Origin: JBCBWG01 sp039186015
GTDB lineage: Bacteria > Pseudomonadota > Alphaproteobacteria > Rhizobiales > Hyphomicrobiaceae
Length of the DNA stretch: 6,763 nucleotides
Reading direction: 5' to 3'
Assembly: GCA_039186015.1 (NCBI GenBank)
Contig: JBCDAH010000188.1
Location: 1-6,763, forward strand
The position numbers and the translations under genes were made by a program. Below are positions 1 to 6,313 of this stretch, one piece after another. The notes under the pieces are model-generated. The model saw nothing but the letters and a program-made list of their open reading frames with translations. It did no database searches and was not told the origin of the DNA. The number at the start of each line of letters is the position of its first letter. Within the stretch, counting starts at the first letter, position 1.

Positions 1-167
1 GGGCGGCGCAACGCGCCGGGCCGCGGTCGCAGCCTGGGATCGTCGTCGCAGGATAGCCCGCGCGGGTTGTTTATCGCTCACGACTGTTCCAGCCTGGGAT
101 CGTCCTCGCAGGATAGCCCGCGCTCGAGCCGCGAGCCTGCGAGCGCGCGAACAGCGCAAACAAAGAC
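1..167 (-). repeat. Composite GC-rich palindromic repeat, left copy (continues past window edge)
   Basis: Read on the minus strand, it begins with GTCTTTGTTTGCGCTG at 167 and runs in the same module order as the right-hand copies: the CTCGCAGGCTCGCGG segment, then GGGCTATCCTGCGAGG, CCCAGG, the GTGAGCGA..AACAACCCGCGC linker, a second GGGCTATCCTGCGA block, and finally the GCGGCCCGGCGCGTTGCG block at the edge. Positions 121-145 match the reverse complement of 6320-6344 exactly (25 bp). Positions 1-24 match the reverse complements of 6533-6556 and 6648-6671 exactly (24 bp). Compared with the right copies, the central hairpin core between CCCAGG and GTGAGCGA is missing. No reading frame here looks like a real protein. 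It lies just 3' of the HIT gene. I infer a dispersed extragenic palindromic element similar in style to REP/BIME elements. Confidence 0.85.
30..123. repeat. Two 34-bp direct repeats, 60-bp period
   Basis: Positions 30-63 and 90-123 are identical except for one base (G at 45, C at 105). The 26 bp between them carry the TTGTTTATCGCTCAC segment, which also occurs in the right-hand repeats in the opposite orientation. The pair is therefore an internal duplication within the composite repeat, not a separate element. Confidence 0.85.
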
Positions 168-189
168 TCGCGTGCGAACAGCGCCACGC
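157..189 (-). terminator. Possible intrinsic terminator of the HIT gene
   Basis: On the minus strand, immediately after the TAA stop, GCGTG (189-185) pairs with CACGC (174-170). Two further CG pairs form if one G bulges, leaving a CTGTT loop. The stem is followed by GAGTCTTTGTTTG, a T-rich but interrupted tail. That tail is the start of the repeat element. Similar placement after pleD supports a terminator role, but the tail is not a clean T run. Confidence 0.4.
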
Positions 190-190
190 A

Positions 191-613
191 TTAGCGCTGG
201 AGGACGGCGCGGATCTTTTCGGCGTGTGCCTTGAGAGCATCCTGATCCGCCATCTCGCCCGTGTGGGGGCGCAGCGTGACGCCATCGTGGCGCGGCAGCA
301 CGTGATAGTGCAGATGAAAAACCACTTGCCCGCCGGCACTTTCGTTGAACTGCTGCACCGTGAGCCCAGGGGCGTCGAAGGCCTCCATGACGGCTTTACC
401 GACGGTCTGTACCGTCACAAGACACGCGGCAAGCTGGTCCGGCGTTGCGTCGAGCAGGTTCCGCGCCGGCGTTTTCGGGATCACCAGACAGTGCCCGTCG
501 CATCGCGGCATGATGTCCATGATCGCAAGAGTGGCATCGTTCTCGTAAATCTTGTGAGCCGGAAGCTCGCCCCGAAGGATCTTCGCGAAGACGTTTTCGG
601 AATCGTAGGCCAT
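191..613 (-). CDS. HIT family protein (histidine triad nucleotide hydrolase/transferase)
   Basis: This 140-residue cytosolic protein has the full length usual for the Hint branch of the histidine triad family. Family members hydrolyse or transfer nucleoside monophosphates from phosphoramidate or ester-linked substrates; the natural substrate here is unknown. The signature is clear: N90-E-S-A-G-G-Q, then HLHYHVLPR, with the triad at H100, H102 and H104. By analogy with Hint1, H102 is the nucleophile. The N-terminal NVFAKILRGELPAHKIYEND segment and HCLVIPK (41-47) are also typical. No signal peptide or membrane segment is seen. The ATG at 613 is preceded by GCAGGG about 8-9 bases upstream, which supports this start. 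It lies 108 bp downstream of the acyltransferase gene on the same strand, so it may be the distal gene of that unit or have its own promoter. Confidence 0.95.
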   Translation of the reverse strand: MAYDSENVFAKILRGELPAHKIYENDATLAIMDIMPRCDGHCLVIPKTPARNLLDATPDQLAACLVTVQTVGKAVMEAFDAPGLTVQQFNESAGGQVVFHLHYHVLPRHDGVTLRPHTGEMADQDALKAHAEKIRAVLQR

Positions 614-721
614 AAGAGATACCCTGCTAGGACTAATCAGTTGTTTTGGCGTGATAGCAGTGGCGGGGGCGTCCGACCAGAGATGCGCACGTGATCCAGA
701 CGATGGGCGCGGGCATGACGA
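614..721. other. Short intergenic gap between acyltransferase and HIT genes
   Basis: This 108-bp gap carries the HIT ribosome binding site at its left end. It also holds AGATGCGCACGTGAT (681-695), repeated exactly at 3988-4002 downstream of the DUF3572 gene. I see no convincing -35/-10 pair and no strong hairpin. Confidence 0.6.
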
Positions 722-1891
722 CTACCCTTTCTTGAACGGCGTATACTGCGACAGGACTTCGCGCGCGTACTCCGCGTCGTCGCGCTCGCGCTCGAGGTAG
801 TCCGCAACGGCGCGGCGAAAGCCACGATCGGCAATCCAGTGCGCCGAATAGGTCGGTGTCGGCACATATCCGCGCGCCAGTTTATGCTCGCCTTGCGCGC
901 CGGCTTCCACGCGCTGCAGGCCGTGCGCAATGGCGTAGTCGATCGCCTGATAATAACAAACTTCGAAATGCAGGCAGTCGTGATGTTCGATGCAGCCCCA
1001 ATAGCGGCCGTAGAGGCAATCACCACCGATCATATTGAGCGCGCCGGCAATCGGGTGGCCGTCGCGTTTCGCCAGGATCAGGAGGCATACATCGGGGAGT
1101 ACGGCGCCGAGGAGGGAAAAGAACTGGCGGTTCAGATACGGGGTGCCCCACTTGCGACTGCCGGTATCCATATAGAACGCATAGAACGTATCCCAGTGGT
1201 CTTCGGTAATGTCCTTGCCGTGCACCCACTCAATCTCAATGCCGGCGCTGAGCGCCCGTTCACGCTCTTTACGGACGGCCTTCCGCTTGCGCGACGCGAG
1301 CGCACCCAGAAAGTCGTCAAACGACTGGTATCCGGCGTTCTGCCAGTGAAATTGCTGGTCGACACGCTGCAGAAACCCGATGTCACCAAGCGCAGACCAC
1401 TCGGACTCCGACAGGAAAGTTATGTGGATCGATGACAACCGGTGGCGCTTTGCAAGTTCAACGGCCCCCGCGGCCAGAAGTTGGCGGTTGGCATCTGCGG
1501 CGGGATGTGGCCGCACCAGCAGTCGCGGGCCCGGCACCGGCGTAAACGGCACGGCGGCTTGCAGCTTGGGGTAGTAGGCGCCGCCGGCATTCTCATAGGC
1601 GTGCGCCCAGCCGTAATCAAAAATGTACTCGCCCTTGCTATGCGTTTTGAGATAGGCGGGCATGACGCCGAGGATCTCTTGGTCCTGCTCCAGAACAAGA
1701 TGTTGCGATACCCAACCTGTCCGCCGCGTTACCGTTCCGGCATCTTCAAGCGCCTTCAGGAAGGCATGTGAAACAAAGGGATTCCACGGGGCCGCGTCGG
1801 TGTTGGCGCAAGCATCCCAGTCAACGGCCGGCACGTCTGAGATCGACGGGACGACCTTGATCATCACATCGCTGCTTGTGCCATCGTCCAT
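722..1891 (-). CDS. FemAB-like GNAT-fold N-acyltransferase (COG3146, DUF482/PF04339 type)
   Basis: This 389-residue protein spans the full family length. Recognisable family blocks are NPFVSHAFLKALEDAG (37-52), the FDYGWAHAYENAGGAYYPKL block (91-110), VPFTPVPGPRLL (114-125), SFDDFLGALASRKRKAVRKER (190-210), DTGSRKWGTPYLNRQFF (242-258), LYGRYWG (293-299), CLHFEVCYYQAIDYA (306-320) and VEAGAQGEHKLARGY (328-342). The family is described as peptidoglycan-related or predicted N-acyltransferase by fold similarity to FemAB. The true substrate is not established, so a cell-wall role is only an inference. No signal peptide is present. The ATG at 1891 follows the phosphodiesterase stop after one base (TGA-T-ATG), with GGGGA about 9 bases upstream lying inside the upstream gene. 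This favours translational coupling. An internal Met10 is an alternative start but lacks that context. Confidence 0.9.
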   Translation of the reverse strand: MDDGTSSDVMIKVVPSISDVPAVDWDACANTDAAPWNPFVSHAFLKALEDAGTVTRRTGWVSQHLVLEQDQEILGVMPAYLKTHSKGEYIFDYGWAHAYENAGGAYYPKLQAAVPFTPVPGPRLLVRPHPAADANRQLLAAGAVELAKRHRLSSIHITFLSESEWSALGDIGFLQRVDQQFHWQNAGYQSFDDFLGALASRKRKAVRKERERALSAGIEIEWVHGKDITEDHWDTFYAFYMDTGSRKWGTPYLNRQFFSLLGAVLPDVCLLILAKRDGHPIAGALNMIGGDCLYGRYWGCIEHHDCLHFEVCYYQAIDYAIAHGLQRVEAGAQGEHKLARGYVPTPTYSAHWIADRGFRRAVADYLERERDDAEYAREVLSQYTPFKKG

Positions 1892-1892
1892 A

Positions 1893-2696
1893 TCAAGATC
1901 CCCGTTGCGCGTTCATTGCGGCCCAGACATCGGCCGGTGAAAGCATCTCAAACACCGGCGCATCCGCCCATCGGGTTGCGGCTTTGAGTGTCGTTGTGTC
2001 TCGTACGGTCCATGTCAAAAGCGGCAGACGCTGAACCTCTCGTATGTAACGCGTCACCGGTGTCGGAAGATCGCCGACGCGGTAGTTCACGAAGTCAGGC
2101 TGAGCTGCATCGTTCTCAAGCAGATGGCTCAAACGGTCGCGCCGCTCCTGGTCCGGTGCGGCATCTGGCCAGTCTGCTGCTGTATACCGACACGCAACAA
2201 TCCCGCGCAGAAGACCTGGGGCCAATTCGCGCACTGCCGACAGCACCGCCGGGTCGAATGACATGACGGCTGCTGCACCCCGATATGCCGTGAGCTGGTG
2301 GCAAATGGCCCGGATCACATCCAAGTTCGGTGGCGACCAATCGCTCTTGATCTCAACGAACAATGGGACCTGACCACGCGTTATGTCCAGCAACGCGTCA
2401 AGCGTAAGGATCCTGTCTCCGGTTCCTGGATAACAAATACGTGTAAGCTCATCTATCGTCCGGTCGACCACGGGCCCGGTTTCGTCCGTGAGGCGCTCAA
2501 GCGTTTCATCATGGAATACGACCGCATTGCCGTCACGCGTCGGCTGAACATCACATTCGATGCCGACCCCGGCCGCGATGGCCGCGGAAAAGGCCGTTGC
2601 GGTGTTCTCAATGCGTTCGCTTCTGGGGACATGCAGGCCGCGGTGTGCCAAAGGGCGCAGCATATCCGCGAATGCGGCAGCTCGAGAATTTGTCAT
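1893..2696 (-). CDS. Glycerophosphodiester phosphodiesterase (cytosolic, UgpQ-like)
   Basis: This enzyme hydrolyses glycerophosphodiesters, the products of phospholipid deacylation, to glycerol-3-phosphate and an alcohol. At 267 residues it is the usual size for the cytosolic single-domain form, and no signal peptide is visible. The GDPD motifs are in order: AHRG (17-20), EN (30-31), GIECDVQPTRDG (45-56), VVFHD (59-63), VEIKSD (114-119), MSFDP (145-149) and LTWTVRD (227-233). By family analogy, H18 and H62 are the catalytic histidines, R19 binds phosphate, and E47, D49 and E115 bind the metal. All are present, so the enzyme should be active. It is the first gene of the minus-strand unit and runs into the acyltransferase gene with a one-base gap. 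The Shine-Dalgarno signal before the ATG at 2696 is weak. Met12 is a possible alternative start just before the conserved AHRG. Confidence 0.93.
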   Translation of the reverse strand: MTNSRAAAFADMLRPLAHRGLHVPRSERIENTATAFSAAIAAGVGIECDVQPTRDGNAVVFHDETLERLTDETGPVVDRTIDELTRICYPGTGDRILTLDALLDITRGQVPLFVEIKSDWSPPNLDVIRAICHQLTAYRGAAAVMSFDPAVLSAVRELAPGLLRGIVACRYTAADWPDAAPDQERRDRLSHLLENDAAQPDFVNYRVGDLPTPVTRYIREVQRLPLLTWTVRDTTTLKAATRWADAPVFEMLSPADVWAAMNAQRGS

Positions 2697-2964
2697 TGCA
2701 CTCAGCTGGTCAATACATCAAGACACCGGGACATCAGGCTAAATCATCTTGGGTTACGCCGGAACCTTCCCTGATCCGTGCGTTGACCCAGCGGACGGGT
2801 GGTTGAAGAACTGGACGGTGGGCGTAGACAGTGACGAGACCCAAGCCTGATGCGGCAATACTCCAAGGTATTTTGAAACTGTGTGATGCAGGTCGCGCTT
2901 CCACAATGCGACCGTCATGCTACGATAACGCGGCATCAATCCTGGAACGGACGGCATCTGCTCT
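2697..2964. other. Divergent intergenic region between phosphodiesterase and EipB genes
   Basis: These 268 bp must hold promoters for both divergent units. I see no gene in it. A weak candidate for the EipB side is TACGAT at 2921-2926, with only a poor -35 match 17 bp upstream. A short imperfect inverted repeat, AATAC..GTATT, lies at 2857-2872. Neither is strong enough to call. In relatives I would expect a small RidA-type gene next to this phosphodiesterase, and none is recognisable here. Confidence 0.5.
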
Positions 2965-3849
2965 ATGAGTCTACGCACAATGACGCTGGCACAACGTCGA
3001 TCCACGGCGATTGTCGCAGTTGCAGGCATGCTCCACCTCGGATCGACCACTGCGAACGCGCAAGCAGCAGCAGCGCTGAAACCTCATCGTGCTGTTTACG
3101 AAATCACGCTGGTCCGTTCGAGTGTGGGAGCCGGGATCGCCGATCTCACCGGCCGGATGGTCTATGAACTGACCGGAAGCGATTGTGCGGGCTACACGCA
3201 GAAGATGCGGATGGTCACCCGGACAGCCAATAGTGAAGGCAACGTCTCCGTCAGCGATTTGCGGTCGTCATACTTCGAGAGCGCGGCCGATCGCACCTTT
3301 CGGTTCGAGACGGAGAACTTTCGCGACAAACAGTTGTCAGATTCCAGCGCCGGCTCCGCGGCCGTTGACAGTAAGCCGGGCAGTCAATCCGAACGCCGTT
3401 TGCGGATCCGCCTGTCGGCCCCGACAAGCAAAGAACTTCTGATTGACGCCAACGCTCTGTTTCCCGTCGAGCATTCTGTGAAACTTCTGGAAGCTGCGCG
3501 GCGTGGCGAACGGATCTTTTCCGCTGACGTGTACGACGGTTCCGAAAAAGGGGAGAAAGTCTTTTCGACAACGGCTGCCATTGGTCAGATGCTCCCGGCC
3601 GGTGCGAACGAACGGTTGCAGGCAGCAAAGGATTCGACTGTTCTGAATGCGCTCAAGTCTTGGCCGGTTTCGCTCAGCTATTTCGAGCGCGATGACCCGC
3701 GCGATGACGCCGGGCCAACCTATGAGCTGGCGTTTCTGTTTTTCGACAATGGCGTATCCCGGCGCCTCGTTATCGACTACGGCACATTCGCAATCCGTGG
3801 TCGCCTCACGACATTGAAAATGCTGCCGCCGGCCCGCTGTAAATCTTAG
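2965..3849 (+). CDS. eipB: EipB/DUF1849-family periplasmic cell-envelope integrity protein
   Basis: This 294-residue protein has a Sec-type signal peptide: basic residues at R11-R12, a hydrophobic stretch over about 14-25, and an ANA|QA cleavage site after A32. The mature protein begins LKPHRAVYEITL and includes VGAGIADLTGRMVYELTGSDC (54-74), SDLRSSYFES (97-106), FRFETENF (112-119), FPVEHSVKLLEAARRGERIFSADVYDGSEKGEKVFSTTAAIG and a C-terminal DNGVSRRLVIDYGTFAIRGRL block. These match the DUF1849 family, whose Brucella member EipB is a periplasmic beta-spiral protein needed for envelope integrity and virulence. The mature chain has only two cysteines, C74 and C292, matching the conserved disulphide pair of the family. 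The ATG at 2965 has a GGAACGGA sequence (2946-2953) at rather long spacing. Met6 (2980) is an alternative start that keeps a usable signal peptide. Confidence 0.88.
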   Translation: MSLRTMTLAQRRSTAIVAVAGMLHLGSTTANAQAAAALKPHRAVYEITLVRSSVGAGIADLTGRMVYELTGSDCAGYTQKMRMVTRTANSEGNVSVSDLRSSYFESAADRTFRFETENFRDKQLSDSSAGSAAVDSKPGSQSERRLRIRLSAPTSKELLIDANALFPVEHSVKLLEAARRGERIFSADVYDGSEKGEKVFSTTAAIGQMLPAGANERLQAAKDSTVLNALKSWPVSLSYFERDDPRDDAGPTYELAFLFFDNGVSRRLVIDYGTFAIRGRLTTLKMLPPARCKS

Positions 3850-4008
3850 TCGCGGCGGCTTTGCCTGAAACCGGAATGTGGGAATGCGCTTCGCCACGCG
3901 CGCATCTTCTGGTACGACCACAAACACTGGTTGAGCCGGCGTGGGAACTGAACGCAACGTCTCCACAACACGCACCAGCTGGGCGCTAGATGCGCACGTG
4001 ATGTTGCC
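3850..4008. other. Convergent intergenic region between eipB and DUF3572 genes
   Basis: This 159-bp region separates two converging genes. It has a weak inverted repeat, ATGCGC (3884-3889) and GCGCAT (3900-3905), with a 10-bp spacer and no T tract, so terminator function is doubtful. The 15-mer AGATGCGCACGTGAT (3988-4002), shared with 681-695, lies just 3' of the DUF3572 stop. No gene is supported. Confidence 0.5.
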
Positions 4009-4281
4009 TTACAGGCTTACGCCATCATTCACGAGGAGATGACGCGCGCGCATGACGTCGTCGGGCGCAATTGCGTTGCCTGTGGCAAACACCAGCAACA
4101 GCGATTCATTGTTGAGTAACCAGTCTAAAAGGCTGACATGCAGATCCGAATCGCCGGCTCTCTCAGACAGATGTGCCGGCATTAGCCCGGTTTCATTAAG
4201 AAAAGGCTGAAGTTTTTCAGGGCTTTCTGCCAGGAACGCTAGAGCATTGAGTGCGATGACTTCAGCGCGGTCACGTGTCAT
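4009..4281 (-). CDS. DUF3572 family protein
   Basis: This small 90-residue, probably cytosolic and mostly helical protein has no known function. The recognisable family pattern is A-x-x-A-L-N-A-L-A-F-L-A (6-18), then PEKLQPFLNETGL (21-33), LLDWLLNNESLLLVFA (51-66) and APDDVMRARHLL (72-83). DUF3572 proteins are confined largely to alphaproteobacteria and are often found beside divK, divergently transcribed, as here. The ATG at 4281 is preceded by AAGAGG at about 6 bases, a good ribosome binding site that fixes the start. It shares a 181-bp divergent region with divK, so co-regulation with the cell-fate operon is possible. That is inference from position only. Confidence 0.85.
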   Translation of the reverse strand: MTRDRAEVIALNALAFLAESPEKLQPFLNETGLMPAHLSERAGDSDLHVSLLDWLLNNESLLLVFATGNAIAPDDVMRARHLLVNDGVSL

Positions 4282-4462
4282 GTCGGCCTCTTAAGAAGAA
4301 TATATTTCACACGTGTCCCCGGCACTTAAGCTGTTGGTCACTCGCTGCGTCCCATAGTTCTGCAACGATTGCGACAGTCGAATCGTTGCATGAGGAAACT
4401 GTCGGGTTCCGCGCGGTACCGGGTGGGTACGCAAATCAGACAATGAGCGAGAAAGGTCGCCC
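4282..4462. promoter_or_regulatory. Divergent control region between DUF3572 and divK
   Basis: The region must carry promoters in both directions. It contains ACACGTGT (4309-4316), two isolated TTAA tetramers (4291-4294 and 4326-4329), and a perfect inverted repeat at 4361-4390. No well-matched -35/-10 pair stands out. The divK ribosome binding site AGAAAGG lies at 4450-4456. Confidence 0.6.
4361..4390. promoter_or_regulatory. Perfect 10-bp inverted repeat with 10-bp spacer upstream of divK
   Basis: TGCAACGATT (4361-4370) and AATCGTTGCA (4381-4390) are exact reverse complements, separated by GCGACAGTCG. The centre is about 87 bp upstream of the divK start. A GAATC site, matching the GANTC target of the CcrM adenine methyltransferase, sits at 4380-4384 at the inner edge of the right arm. 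No T tract follows, so it is not a terminator. It could be an operator for a dimeric regulator or a 5'-leader stem-loop. The sequence shows the symmetry; the role is inferred. Confidence 0.6.
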
Positions 4463-4861
4463 ATGCCAGAGCTTGTCCGGCCGACCGTTCTGATTGTTGA
4501 AGATAACGAGCTCAATATGAAGCTCTTCCACGACCTGTTGGAAGCGCATGGGTTCGCGACGATTCAGACCCGCAACGGCGTTGATGCTATCGACTTGGCG
4601 CGGTCGCACCGGCCGGATTTGATCTTAATGGACATCCAGCTTCCCGAGGTTTCTGGCCTTGAGGTTACGAGATGGTTGAAGGAGGACGATGACCTCCGGG
4701 AAATCCCGGTGATCGCGGTCACAGCCTTTGCCATGAAGGGCGATGAAGAGCGAATCCGACAGGGTGGATGTGAAGCTTACATCTCAAAACCGATATCGGT
4801 TGGTAGTTTCATTGAAACCATTAGACATTTTGTAAGTGTTCCTACCGTTTCTTGTGCGTGA
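4463..4861 (+). CDS. divK: DivK single-domain response regulator
   Basis: This 132-residue stand-alone receiver is a component of the alphaproteobacterial cell-cycle phosphorelay. In Caulobacter, DivK is phosphorylated and dephosphorylated by DivJ and PleC, and through DivL it inhibits CckA and hence lowers CtrA activity. The sequence is very close to the DivK consensus: VLIVEDNELNMKLFHDLLEAHG (9-30), DLILMDIQLPEVSGLEVT (52-69), IPVIAVTAFAMKGDEERIRQGG (81-102) and EAYISKPISV (104-113). E13 and D14 form the acidic pocket, D57 is the phosphoacceptor, T87 the switch residue and K109 the conserved lysine. There is no output domain. A few extra residues at each end distinguish it from shorter orthologues. 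AGAAAGG seven bases before the ATG decides the start. pleD follows after 43 bp, giving the classical divK-pleD operon. Confidence 0.97.
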   Translation: MPELVRPTVLIVEDNELNMKLFHDLLEAHGFATIQTRNGVDAIDLARSHRPDLILMDIQLPEVSGLEVTRWLKEDDDLREIPVIAVTAFAMKGDEERIRQGGCEAYISKPISVGSFIETIRHFVSVPTVSCA

Positions 4862-4904
4862 TTATTGAATGGGACGAGTGCTGAGTACCGAGTAGGATCG
4901 CAAC

Positions 4905-6275
4905 ATGACTGCCCGAGTTTTGGTCGTCGACGATATGCCCGCAAACGTGAAGCTGCTGGAGGCGCGGCTTCAGGCGGAGTACTTTGAGACGGTTTCCGCA
5001 TTTAGCGGCGAAGATGCTCTTGGCATTTGCGAACGCGAGCGCATTGACGTCGTCTTGCTGGACGTCATGATGCCGGGCATGGATGGCTTCGAAGTATGCC
5101 AGCGCATCAAAAAGCAGCCGAGTACCCAAGACATCCCGGTGATTATGGTCACGGCACTCGACCAGCCGCAGGACAAGTTGCACGGGCTGGAAGCCGGTGC
5201 AGACGATTTTCTTACCAAACCGGTTGATGATATCGCGCTGATCACGCGCGTAAAAAATCTGGCGCGGTTGAAGGTCTTGAATGATGAGATGAAGCTGCGC
5301 GCATCTACGGGTGATCAGCTGGGTCTCTCTGCGGTCAGTCCGGACAACAGCTTGCAGCATGGCGTGGACGGCCGGGTTCTTGTGGTTGAAGACCAGCTGC
5401 GAGCCGGCAACCGCATTGTGCGGGCGTTGGAGCCCCTTCACGCAGCAAGCGTGGAAACGGACACGACGGCCGCATTGGAGGCTCTGCTGGACGGAGCGTT
5501 TGACGTGGCCGTTGTCAGTCTCAATCTGTCGGACGTCGACGCACTTCGGCTGTGCAGTCAGCTCCGGTCGCACGAAACGACGCGACACCTTCCGATCATC
5601 ATGCTGGTCGACAGCGGCGATGAAGCCCGCCTGTTGCGCGGCCTCGACCTTGGCGTGAATGACTATTTGATGCGGCCGATCGATCGGAGCGAGATGTTGG
5701 CTCGGGTCCGGACGCAGGTACGTCGCAAGCGGCACAGTGACTTCCTGCGCAATCGTCTGGTCAAGAGTGTCGAGCTCTCAGTTATCGATCCGCTCACCGG
5801 CCTGCACAATCGGCGCTATCTTGAGTCACATCTGGAAACGCTGATCGCCCGGGCGTTCCAAACGAATGGCCATCTTGCGGTCGTCGTCACAGACATCGAC
5901 CATTTCAAGTCGATCAATGACACGTATGGGCACGATGCCGGCGATCGCATTCTTCAGCAGTTTTCGGAGCGGCTGAAGCAGAATACGCGCGGTGCGGATC
6001 TCGCATGCCGCTTCGGTGGCGAAGAGTTCGTGCTGGTGTTGCCAGACTCTAATCTCGAGGCGGCTTACCAAATCGCAGAACGCATGCGCGCGGATATTGC
6101 AGCGCAGCCGTTCGAAATCGACAATCAGACCCAGGTGCCGATCACAACGAGCCTCGGCCTGGCGATCCTCGAATTCGACGACGATACGCCGGCATCTCTG
6201 TTCAAACGGGCCGACAATGCCCTGTATGTCGCGAAGCAGGCTGGAAGAAACCGTGTGATGGCCGATGCGGCCTAA
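4905..6275 (+). CDS. pleD: PleD response regulator / diguanylate cyclase (REC-REC-GGDEF)
   Basis: This 456-residue enzyme makes cyclic di-GMP from two GTP and controls polar development in alphaproteobacteria. REC1 (about 3-120) is complete: D9-D10, phosphoacceptor D53, T83 and K105. REC2 (about 156-272) is degenerate: the phosphoacceptor position is S205, within VAVVSLNLSD, and the lysine is R257, matching the adaptor role of this domain in Caulobacter PleD. The GGDEF domain (about 292-453) starts at DPLTGLHNRRYL. It has D330, N338 and D347 for metal and GTP binding and the active-site GGEEF at 371-375. R362-x-x-D365 forms the inhibitory c-di-GMP binding I-site five residues before it. So it should be phosphorylation-activated and product-inhibited. 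The ribosome binding site AGTAGGA ends seven bases before the ATG. Length and spacing match the Caulobacter protein closely. Confidence 0.97.
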   Translation: MTARVLVVDDMPANVKLLEARLQAEYFETVSAFSGEDALGICERERIDVVLLDVMMPGMDGFEVCQRIKKQPSTQDIPVIMVTALDQPQDKLHGLEAGADDFLTKPVDDIALITRVKNLARLKVLNDEMKLRASTGDQLGLSAVSPDNSLQHGVDGRVLVVEDQLRAGNRIVRALEPLHAASVETDTTAALEALLDGAFDVAVVSLNLSDVDALRLCSQLRSHETTRHLPIIMLVDSGDEARLLRGLDLGVNDYLMRPIDRSEMLARVRTQVRRKRHSDFLRNRLVKSVELSVIDPLTGLHNRRYLESHLETLIARAFQTNGHLAVVVTDIDHFKSINDTYGHDAGDRILQQFSERLKQNTRGADLACRFGGEEFVLVLPDSNLEAAYQIAERMRADIAAQPFEIDNQTQVPITTSLGLAILEFDDDTPASLFKRADNALYVAKQAGRNRVMADAA

Positions 6276-6313
6276 AGCTTGTCGCGCCAAATCAGCTTTA
6301 CGTCTTTAGTTTG
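6273..6313 (+). terminator. Possible intrinsic terminator of the divK-pleD operon
   Basis: TAAAGCT (6273-6279), which includes the pleD stop codon, pairs with AGCTTTA (6294-6300) across a 14-base loop. It is followed by CGTCTTTAGTTTG, a T-rich tail that starts the repeat element. The stem is short and AT-rich and the T run is broken, so termination may be weak. Confidence 0.4.

Noticed and set aside
30..123. CRISPR-like array: 34-bp repeats with a 26-bp spacer
   Set aside because: There are only two units, the 'spacer' itself matches the right-hand repeat family, and no cas genes are present. It is an internal duplication of the palindromic element.
839..1435. 198-codon plus-strand frame inside the acyltransferase gene
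   Set aside because: The minus-strand frame carries continuous family motifs over the same region, so this is a shadow.
2921..2926. Promoter -10 box TACGAT for eipB
   Set aside because: The -35 region at the matching distance is poor and alphaproteobacterial promoters are loosely conserved, so this stays a mention only.
3337..3975. 212-codon open frame antisense to eipB and running into the convergent gap
   Set aside because: It overlaps conserved EipB sequence, shows no recognisable domain, and has no supporting ribosome binding site that I could identify.
4291..4329. CtrA binding site (TTAA-N7-TTAA) upstream of divK
   Set aside because: Two TTAA tetramers exist, but neither has a second TTAA at the 7-base spacing; the nearest partner of the first is ATAT.
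4842..5735. 297-codon open frame antisense to pleD
   Set aside because: It lies opposite the strongly conserved REC domains of PleD, its translation shows no recognisable domain, and high GC commonly opens antisense frames.
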